A stretch of DNA of 7,325 nt from an uncultured Collinsella sp. (lineage in GTDB: Bacteria > Actinomycetota > Coriobacteriia > Coriobacteriales > Coriobacteriaceae), in assembly GCA_900550735.1 (NCBI GenBank), contig URTD01000087.1, positions 1 through 7,325 of the forward strand, read 5' to 3'. The notes below the pieces were generated by a model that worked only from the letters and a program-made list of their open reading frames with translations, was not told the origin of the DNA and made no database searches. A program made the position numbers and the translations under genes. The number at the start of each line of letters is the position of its first letter. Within the stretch, counting starts at the first letter, position 1. Shown piece after piece: positions 1 to 5,537 of the stretch.

Positions 1-1
1 G

Positions 2-403
2 TATGCCGGACTTCCTGTTATCTTTCTGGTAACTTTGGGCGGGTTCTGTACGAATGCGGCTTATTGTATCCAGCAAAATATAAAGAATAGGACGGGTAAG
101 GAGTATTTGTCGGTCAGCGGCGATGTCCTTGTGAATAATGTTTTGTTCTGTGCTCTTGCCGGAGTATTATGGTATTCGCAATTCTTCGGTCTGGAAATGG
201 GTAAGAGTTTCTTAGGCGGCAGTCCGATATTGCTTGCATTCTCCTGGAGTATACTGATGTCGCTGAATGTTACATTCAGTAATGTCTGGGGAATCCTGCT
301 GAAAGAATGGAAGGGGTGCGGTTCCCGTACAATAGGCGTATTGATATTGGGATTGGCCGTTCTCATCGCTTCTATTATTGTAGTGGCGATGGCGCAAGCA
401 TGA
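2..403 (+). CDS. rhaT: L-rhamnose/H+ symporter RhaT, C-terminal part (5' end outside window)
   Basis: This is an inner-membrane permease that imports L-rhamnose with protons, feeding rhamnose isomerase, kinase and aldolase. The reading frame is open from base 2 to the TGA at 401-403, giving about 133 residues against roughly 340 for the family, so only the C-terminal third is present. The TTG at 35 is not a real start, because the frame runs in from the window edge. Four hydrophobic segments are visible: around PVIFLVTLGGF near the start, VLVNNVLFCALAGVLWYSQF, ILLAFSWSILMSLNVTFSNV, and GVLILGLAVLIASIIVVAMA at the end. The segment around CTNAAYCIQQNIKNRTGKEY resembles Bacteroides RhaT as I recall it. 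Codon use is AT-rich and unlike every gene downstream. The family call is fairly firm; the Bacteroidales origin is inferred from recalled similarity and composition. Confidence 0.85.
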   Translation, partial: YAGLPVIFLVTLGGFCTNAAYCIQQNIKNRTGKEYLSVSGDVLVNNVLFCALAGVLWYSQFFGLEMGKSFLGGSPILLAFSWSILMSLNVTFSNVWGILLKEWKGCGSRTIGVLILGLAVLIASIIVVAMAQA

Positions 404-460
404 AAATAATATCTAATAAACTGTAATTAAATAGACACATGAAATCAATTCTTGAAAAGA
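404..460. other. Junction between Bacteroidales-like and Coriobacteria-like DNA
   Basis: Bases 401-460 contain only 12 G or C in 60, while bases 461-520 contain 33 in 60, so composition changes abruptly near 460. The side before it carries the end of rhaT plus a 35 nt AT-rich spacer without a Shine-Dalgarno sequence, as is common in Bacteroidota. The side after it continues acpS in a GC-rich style. The ATG at 439 and the next few codons (encoding MKSILE) are also AT-rich. They match what I recall as the start of Bacteroides rhaD (rhamnulose-1-phosphate aldolase, beginning MKSILENRPALAKEV), the gene that usually follows rhaT. The true join is therefore probably within 439-460, where a short shared string could have bridged two genomes during assembly. 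No terminal repeats, integrase or attachment site are visible around it. Confidence 0.75.
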
Positions 461-933
461 CGCCGTCGTTTGCTCGGCGTGTGTTTACCGAAGAAGAGCG
501 TGCGTATTGCGATGCATCATCGCGTCCCGCTGCTCACTATGCGAGCCGCTTTGCTTCGCGCGAGGCGGTACTTAAAGCTCTCGGCACGGGTTTTAGTCAA
601 GGCGTTGGTCGCAAGGATGTTTCGGTAACGCGTGATAAACTCGGCAAACCGAAGGCGCTGCTTTCGGGCCGTGCACTCGAGATCGCTCATGAGCTTGGTG
701 TTGTTGAGGTCGCTCTTTCCATTACGCTTACAGGAGACTTGGCCGTTGCGAATGCCATCGCGATTACCGAAGATGCTCGGCCTAAGCCAAAAGATGAAAA
801 GGTGAGCACCAAGAAACGCGTTGCGCAGACATTTAAAGAGGCTCGCTCTGTTTTAGATGAGATTGAGCAGCTGCAGAATTCAGCATTGACGGAGCACCTG
901 GGCGATGCTTCGCAAGATACGCTAGGAGCATAG
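439..933 (+). CDS. acpS: Holo-[acyl-carrier-protein] synthase, N-terminus missing, with C-terminal tail
   Basis: AcpS transfers 4'-phosphopantetheine from CoA to the serine of apo-ACP, activating it for fatty acid synthesis in the cytoplasm. Residues 12-20 (ARRVFTEEE) and 36-52 (SRFASREAVLKALGTGF) are the family core; Glu42 matches the conserved metal-binding Glu and Lys46 the conserved Lys. The N-terminal GxGxDIxxIxR strand with the Mg-binding Asp is absent. An in-frame TAA at 424-426 and no upstream start show it cannot be recovered by moving the start. About 15 residues are therefore lost at the junction, and the ATG at 439 is probably borrowed from the foreign side. As drawn, the product should be inactive; the intact gene in the source genome is presumably normal. 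After about residue 109 there is a 55-residue charged tail, partly helical in character (EARSVLDEIEQLQNS), which ordinary AcpS (about 120-130 residues) lacks. The stop codon abuts the nnr start. Confidence 0.85.
   Translation: MKSILEKTPSFARRVFTEEERAYCDASSRPAAHYASRFASREAVLKALGTGFSQGVGRKDVSVTRDKLGKPKALLSGRALEIAHELGVVEVALSITLTGDLAVANAIAITEDARPKPKDEKVSTKKRVAQTFKEARSVLDEIEQLQNSALTEHLGDASQDTLGA
924..928 (+). promoter_or_regulatory. Ribosome binding site of nnr
   Basis: AGGAG lies inside the last codons of acpS, 5 nt before the ATG at 934. That ATG follows the acpS TAG with no gap, so translation of the two genes is probably coupled, and the site supports 934 as the start. Confidence 0.7.
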
Positions 934-2550
934 ATGAAACCGGTTTTGAGTACCGAAGAAGTCGTTCGTCTCGAGGATATCATCGAACGCGAAGGGACTT
1001 CGAAGGCCGAGCTTATGGAGCTAGCGGGTGAGTTTGCCGCCAACGAGGTCTTGAAGCTCAATCCCGATCGGGTTCTCGTTCTGGTCGGTTTTGGTAATAA
1101 TGGCGGCGACGGTTGGGTTGCCGCCGATATCCTGAGCCATAAGGGTGTGGACGTGGATATCGTTTCTCCGGTTGAACCGGATGAGATTCCTGCTGCTCTG
1201 GCACGTCATGTTGCTCGTCGTACTGCCGGCCGCGATGTGCACGTTTGCGTCGGCCCCTCGCGTGATGAACTCGAGGTTTTGATCGATAAGGCCGATGTTG
1301 TTGTCGATGCCATTTTTGGTACCGGTTTTCACGGGAATCTGCGTGCGCCGTTCTCCATCTGGATTCCTACGGTCAATGAATGCGCCGACTGTGTCGTATC
1401 CATTGATGTCCCCTCGGGCCTGAATGCCGAGACGGGCGTTGTTGATGACGACTGCATTCGTGCCGAGCATACGGTGACGATGATTGCGCCCAAGATTGGT
1501 TTGTATAGCGCCGATGGCCCTGAGTATGCTGGCGATTTGATCTGCGGCAATCTTTACGACCGTCTTGACGAGGTCATTGATGATGTCGACCACGCCGCCG
1601 AGATTGTCGAGCCCGGTGACTTAGTTGATTACTTTGCTCCACTACCTACGAATATCGATAAGTATTCCCGTGGCTCTGTGCTTATTGTCGCCGGATCTGC
1701 GCAATATCCTGGTGCTGCCATTATGGCGGCCAAGTCTGCAGCTCGCGCGGGTGCTGGTTACGTGGCAGTCGCGGCTCCTGACGCCTGCGCCAATCTTATT
1801 CGCATGGCACTTCCTTCGATTCCCGTCTTTGCTATTCCGTCTGATTCCCGCGGCTCCTTTGGCGCCGCTGCGCGCATGACGGTGTGCGAGATTGCAAAGA
1901 AGTACAGCTGCGTACTGTGCGGTCCCGGTATGACGACATCTGCCGGCGCTATGCAGGTGGTTTCGGGCTTGCTCGAGCTTGATGTGCCGCTTATTTTGGA
2001 CGCCGATGCACTCAACTGCCTTGCTAAGATTGCCATTGACGGTATTGATAGTAATCCCGAGATGTATCGTCGCGAGCAGCCGTTGGTTATGACGCCGCAC
2101 TATCGTGAGCTTTCGCGTCTGGTTGCCGGTGACGAGGTGAACGACCTTGGTACCGCGATTGCGGCCGCGCAGAAGGTTGTCTGGGCTGCAGGCTCCGACA
2201 ATCTGGTGGTCATTGCCAAGGGGCCGACGACGGCTATCTGTGGCGTTGAGCGTGTGTTGCTGCCGCTCTCGGGTCCGGCTTCTCTAGCAACTGCCGGTTC
2301 GGGTGATGTTCTCGCGGGTATTTTGGCCGGCACGCTTGCCACCATGCGCGACGAGATGGATCGTTGGGAGTTGCTGTATTCGTACGCCGTCGCACTTCAC
2401 AGCTACGCCGGTTTTGCCGCGGCGACGGAGTATGGTGAGAAGAGCGTTATCGCGACCGATCTTATCGACTTGATCGGTCCTGCCATGGAGCTGGCGGCAA
2501 AGGATGCGCTCGAAGATCTGGGAATCATGGACGAAGGGTCGGATGACTAA
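934..2550 (+). CDS. nnr: Bifunctional NAD(P)H-hydrate epimerase / ADP-dependent dehydratase
   Basis: This is a two-domain metabolite-repair enzyme. The N-terminal YjeF_N domain epimerises R- and S-NAD(P)H hydrates, and the C-terminal carbohydrate-kinase-like domain dehydrates the S form back to NAD(P)H using ADP. The epimerase half (about residues 1-225) shows NNGGDG at 55-60, DAIFGTG at 125-131 and IDVPSGLN at 157-164, with Asp158 the likely catalytic acid. The dehydratase half (about 235-525) shows KYSRGSVLIVAGS at 243-255, CGPGM at 329-333, LDADALN at 355-361, MTPHYREL at 386-393 and the nucleotide-binding ATAGSGDVLAG at 452-462, with Asp458 as the expected catalytic base. The length of 538 fits the fused family (E. 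coli Nnr is about 515). The short acidic C-terminus (DEGSDD) is not conserved. It sits between acpS and alr, only 2 nt before alr, an arrangement seen in several bacterial lineages. All key motifs appear intact. Confidence 0.96.
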   Translation: MKPVLSTEEVVRLEDIIEREGTSKAELMELAGEFAANEVLKLNPDRVLVLVGFGNNGGDGWVAADILSHKGVDVDIVSPVEPDEIPAALARHVARRTAGRDVHVCVGPSRDELEVLIDKADVVVDAIFGTGFHGNLRAPFSIWIPTVNECADCVVSIDVPSGLNAETGVVDDDCIRAEHTVTMIAPKIGLYSADGPEYAGDLICGNLYDRLDEVIDDVDHAAEIVEPGDLVDYFAPLPTNIDKYSRGSVLIVAGSAQYPGAAIMAAKSAARAGAGYVAVAAPDACANLIRMALPSIPVFAIPSDSRGSFGAAARMTVCEIAKKYSCVLCGPGMTTSAGAMQVVSGLLELDVPLILDADALNCLAKIAIDGIDSNPEMYRREQPLVMTPHYRELSRLVAGDEVNDLGTAIAAAQKVVWAAGSDNLVVIAKGPTTAICGVERVLLPLSGPASLATAGSGDVLAGILAGTLATMRDEMDRWELLYSYAVALHSYAGFAAATEYGEKSVIATDLIDLIGPAMELAAKDALEDLGIMDEGSDD

Positions 2551-2552
2551 TC

Positions 2553-3698
2553 ATGAATAAAGCCGATTTGACGCGCTGGTCCTGGGTCGAGATCGACCGT
2601 GGGGCGCTCCGTCGTAACACGAGGGCCTACAAGAACTTGCTGAATCCACGTCAGCGCCTGTGCTGCGTGGTCAAGGCCGATGCTTATGGCCATGGAGCTG
2701 TTGAGTGCGCCAAGATCATGTATTCGGCCGGTGCCGACATGTTTGCCGTGGCGACGGTTAACGAGGGCGTTGAGCTCCGACAGGGCGGGATTACGAAACC
2801 CATCCTCATCCTAAGCGAGCCGCCTATCGAGGCCATTCCGACGTTGCTCGAGTTTGATATCATGCCCTCGGTCTATACGTCTGACTTTGCTCTTGCGTAT
2901 GGCGAATGTGCCGTCGCGGCGGGCAAAGTGGGCAAGTATCATCTCGCCATCGAGACGGGCATGAATCGTATCGGCGTTCACTACGCGCAGGTGCTCGACT
3001 TTGTCCGCGGTATAAATTTCCATCGCGGTATTCAGTGCGACGGCGTATTTACGCACTTCGCCACGGCCGATGAACCTTCGGGCTGGGACTACAAACTGCA
3101 GTGTCAGCGCTTTACCGAGGCCGTTCAGGCCATTAAGGATGCGGGCTTTGAGTGCGGTATCGTGCACTGCGCCAACACGCCGTCCTCGATGCTCGACCCT
3201 TCGATGCATTTTGATATGATTCGCGCCGGCGTTGGCTTGTATGGAATGCAGCCGTGCGAGCTGAGTGGCCGCGTGATGCAGCTTGATCCCGTTATGAGCG
3301 TCCATGCGCGTGTGACGCGCGTGGCACACCCTGCGATGGGTGAGGGCGTGGGCTACGGTTTTACCTACCGCGTACCGCGTACGCGCGTTCAGATCTGCAC
3401 GCTGCCGATCGGTTATGCCGATGGCCTATCGCGTACGCTTTCCAATCGTATGGATGTGCTGTATCGCGGCGAGCGCGTGCATCAGGTTGGCAATATCTGC
3501 ATGGACCAGTTTATGGTCGCCATTCAGTCCAACCCGGCACACGAGATTCCCGAGGCCGAGTATGGTGACGAGATGATTATTGTCGGCCGCGATGGCGATG
3601 CCGAGATCACTATGGACGAGATGGCCCGACTGCGCGGAACGATTAACTACGAGGTCGCCTGCGGCTTTGGCATGCGTCTCGACAAGGTCTACGTGTAG
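2553..3698 (+). CDS. alr: Alanine racemase (PLP-dependent)
   Basis: Alr interconverts L- and D-alanine in the cytoplasm, supplying D-Ala for peptidoglycan precursors. The N-terminal TIM-barrel carries the PLP lysine, Lys41, in VVKADAYGHG (39-48). Arg139 in the GMNRIG motif is the conserved residue near the cofactor phenolate. The C-terminal beta domain holds the catalytic tyrosine, Tyr268, in GVGYGFTY (265-272), followed by PIGYADGLSR (285-294) and NICMDQF (314-320), where Met317 and Asp318 lie at the active-site entrance. The GTINYE motif near the end is also typical. The length of 381 is normal and no key residue is missing. The start at 2553 lies 2 nt after the nnr TAA; the only purine-rich stretch upstream, GAAGGG at 2533-2538, is set far back, so initiation probably depends on coupling to nnr. 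In Mycobacterium tuberculosis alr likewise sits directly before tsaE, tsaB, rimI and tsaD, which supports the operon reading. Confidence 0.97.
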   Translation: MNKADLTRWSWVEIDRGALRRNTRAYKNLLNPRQRLCCVVKADAYGHGAVECAKIMYSAGADMFAVATVNEGVELRQGGITKPILILSEPPIEAIPTLLEFDIMPSVYTSDFALAYGECAVAAGKVGKYHLAIETGMNRIGVHYAQVLDFVRGINFHRGIQCDGVFTHFATADEPSGWDYKLQCQRFTEAVQAIKDAGFECGIVHCANTPSSMLDPSMHFDMIRAGVGLYGMQPCELSGRVMQLDPVMSVHARVTRVAHPAMGEGVGYGFTYRVPRTRVQICTLPIGYADGLSRTLSNRMDVLYRGERVHQVGNICMDQFMVAIQSNPAHEIPEAEYGDEMIIVGRDGDAEITMDEMARLRGTINYEVACGFGMRLDKVYV

Positions 3699-3701
3699 GA
3701 G
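3697..3701 (+). promoter_or_regulatory. Ribosome binding site of the UDG gene
   Basis: AGGAG overlaps the last two bases of the alr stop codon and ends 5 nt before the ATG at 3707. The spacing favours 3707 over the in-frame ATG at 3716, which would be 14 nt away. Confidence 0.7.
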
Positions 3702-3706
3702 CCGCT

Positions 3707-4327
3707 ATGGGCGTCATGCACATCCCCGGCCATACCCATCAGGCACCACGTGAGGTCGCACTCGAGGAAATTGAGGCCGTTCTGGGCGATTGTCACCTCT
3801 GCCAGCTCTACCAGTCGCGTCACAATATCGTGTTTGGCGTGGGAAACCCCCGCGCTCGTGTGATGTTTATTGGCGAGGCGCCGGGCCGCAATGAGGATTT
3901 GCAGGGCGAGCCCTTTGTGGGAGCGGCAGGCGAGGACCTCAACGGCATTTTGTCGCTGGCGGGGCTCAAACGCGAAGACGTCTACATTGCCAACGTGCTT
4001 AAGTGCCGCCCGCCGGGAAACCGCAATCCACGTCCCGAGGAAGTGCTGGCTTGCTCGCCGTTTTTGCGTGAGCAGATTCGAAGCATCTGGCCCGATATTA
4101 TCGTGACGCTCGGCAACCCCGCGACGCACTTTGTGCTTAAGACCGAGATTGGCATTACTAAGCTGCGCGGCAGGTTCCACCAGATGGGGCATTTTGTAGT
4201 AATGCCCACGTTCCATCCAGCAGCAGCGCTACGCAATCCGGCGTGGCAAGAACTGCTGGAGGAAGACTTTAAGATGCTGGGCGACTATCTGGAGCGACAT
4301 CCCGCACCAGAGGACGCCTCGGAATAA
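3707..4327 (+). CDS. Family 4 uracil-DNA glycosylase (4Fe-4S type)
   Basis: This enzyme removes uracil from DNA, leaving an abasic site for base excision repair. It belongs to the thermostable-type family 4 rather than the Ung family. Four cysteines that would bind the 4Fe-4S cluster are visible: Cys29 and Cys32 (CHLC), Cys100 (VLKCRPPGNRNP) and Cys116. The active-site motif GEAPGRNED lies at 57-65, followed by GEPFVGAAG (67-75), and the second motif TFHPAAALRNP is at 168-178 with His170. The length of 206 is usual. It sits between alr and tsaE, 8 nt after alr and 12 nt before tsaE, so it is co-transcribed with cell-wall and tRNA-modification genes with no obvious functional link. In other Actinobacteria this slot before tsaE is empty or holds a different gene, as far as I recall. 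All catalytic and cluster residues are present. Confidence 0.93.
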   Translation: MGVMHIPGHTHQAPREVALEEIEAVLGDCHLCQLYQSRHNIVFGVGNPRARVMFIGEAPGRNEDLQGEPFVGAAGEDLNGILSLAGLKREDVYIANVLKCRPPGNRNPRPEEVLACSPFLREQIRSIWPDIIVTLGNPATHFVLKTEIGITKLRGRFHQMGHFVVMPTFHPAAALRNPAWQELLEEDFKMLGDYLERHPAPEDASE

Positions 4328-4328
4328 T

Positions 4329-4334
4329 AAGGAG
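4329..4334 (+). promoter_or_regulatory. Ribosome binding site of tsaE
   Basis: AAGGAG, beginning 2 nt after the UDG TAA stop and ending 5 nt before the ATG at 4340, is the strongest Shine-Dalgarno match in the window. It fixes the tsaE start. Confidence 0.8.
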
Positions 4335-4339
4335 CATAT

Positions 4340-4846
4340 ATGTCCCTGGAGCGCCTGGGGGTAGGTACTTACAAAACGACTTGCGCTGCCGATACGGAGT
4401 ACTTTGGCGAGCTAATTGCACCGTGCCTTGAGGACGGCGATGTGCTCATCCTGACCGGTGGCCTGGGGGTGGGCAAAACTCACTTTACCAAGGGCGTCTC
4501 GCGCGGGCTGGGCGATGAGCATATGGTTACGAGCCCTACGTTTGCGCTCATGGCCGTTCATGATCAAGGCCGTATTCCGCTGTTTCACTTTGATCTATAC
4601 CGTCTGGAGCATGCCTACGAGCTCGAGGATACGGGCATTTTCGATGTGCTGGGCTATGAGGGTGCTTGCCTGCTGGAATGGGGCGAACAATTCCAAGACG
4701 AGCTGACGGATGAGTATCTTTCGGTGACGCTCAAGCGTGATGAGGGCGACAGTGATGTGCGAACGATAACGCTCGAGGCGCACGGTGACCGCGCAATGGA
4801 GCTTTCCCATTTGATTGATAAGGCTGTACAAGATGAGCTTGCATAA
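4340..4846 (+). CDS. tsaE: tRNA threonylcarbamoyladenosine biosynthesis ATPase TsaE
   Basis: TsaE is a small P-loop ATPase that binds the TsaB-TsaD heterodimer and resets it between cycles of t6A37 formation on ANN-decoding tRNAs. The Walker A motif is at residues 40-47 (GGLGVGKT), with His48 where E. coli has Thr after GKT. SPTF at 65-68 is the switch motif, HFDLYRL at 83-89 carries the conserved Asp85, and LLEWGEQ at 111-117 has the family Glu-Trp pair (Glu113, Trp114). The length of 168 is slightly above the usual 150-160, the surplus being a divergent C-terminal helix region after about residue 150. The last 14 nt overlap the start of the tsaB-rimI-tsaD gene, its physical partner, so the two are likely translated in a coupled way and in similar amounts. 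The call is secure. Confidence 0.95.
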   Translation: MSLERLGVGTYKTTCAADTEYFGELIAPCLEDGDVLILTGGLGVGKTHFTKGVSRGLGDEHMVTSPTFALMAVHDQGRIPLFHFDLYRLEHAYELEDTGIFDVLGYEGACLLEWGEQFQDELTDEYLSVTLKRDEGDSDVRTITLEAHGDRAMELSHLIDKAVQDELA

Positions 4847-5537
4847 CGACAACGCGCTGGTGGTGGCGCTCGATACCTCGACCGACATGCTTGCCTGCGC
4901 GGCAAGTTGGATTGATGGGCAGACGGGCGAGACGAAGCTCGTGAGTGGCGACCACATGTGTCGCCGTCACGCCAACGTTGAGCTCGTGAATACCGTTGAT
5001 GGCGTGCTGGCTCAAGTCGGTCTGGATCGCAGCGATGTTGGTTGCTACGTGGTCGGCCGCGGCCCGGGGTCGTTTACGGGTGTGCGCATCGGCATCTCCA
5101 CTGCCAAGGGCCTCGCGCGCGGTGCCAATGTTCCGCTGCTGGGCGTGTCGACGCTCGACGCTTGCGCTTGGACGGCGTGGAAGGCTGGCGTGCGCGGCAA
5201 GCTTGGTATCTTGGCCGATGCCATGCGCGGTGAGGTATATCCGGCACTATATATGCTGGGCGATGAGGGTCCCGAGCGTCAATTTGAGCGCGAACACGTG
5301 GTCAAGGCCGCCGTGGCGCTCGATGAGTGGCGCCGAGCAGCGGACTGGGACCAGGTTCAGCTGACCGGTGACGGTCTCGTGCGCTATGGCAAGCTGCTGG
5401 GTGAGGACGAGACCGCCCGCTGCGTGGAGCGCGACCTGTGGTGGCCTTCGGGCGAGGGCTTGCTGCTCGCGCACGCTGCGGGTGACGGCGATCCGGCTCG
5501 CGTCCTGCCGATTTACACGCGCCTTTCGGATGCCGAG
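4833..5537 (+). other. tsaB: TsaB domain of the fusion protein
   Basis: Residues 1 to about 235. TsaB has the ASKHA fold of TsaD but lacks its metal-binding histidines, and it pairs with TsaD through the N-terminal lobe. GRGPGSFTGVRIGISTAKGL, beginning at residue 75, is the family signature. The MRGEVYPALY segment near residue 131 also matches TsaB. After PIYTRLSDAEENERKRLG (about 226-243) a short region of roughly 20 residues leads into RimI. Confidence 0.93.

Noticed and set aside
404..438. A promoter for the acpS operon in the AT-rich spacer
   Set aside because: AT-rich words are expected there by composition, no convincing pair of -35 and -10 boxes fits in 35 nt, and the spacer appears to belong to the other genome.
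1..460. Horizontal transfer of a rhamnose transporter into the Coriobacteria-like genome
   Set aside because: The transporter is incomplete at the window edge so this cannot be excluded, but no mobility gene, repeat or attachment site is present and the boundary destroys the acpS active-site motif, which favours a chimeric join.
1021..1593. A 190-codon minus-strand frame inside nnr
   Set aside because: It is antisense to the epimerase motifs NGGDG and IDVPSGLN, has no recognisable domain, and is best explained by codon bias of nnr.
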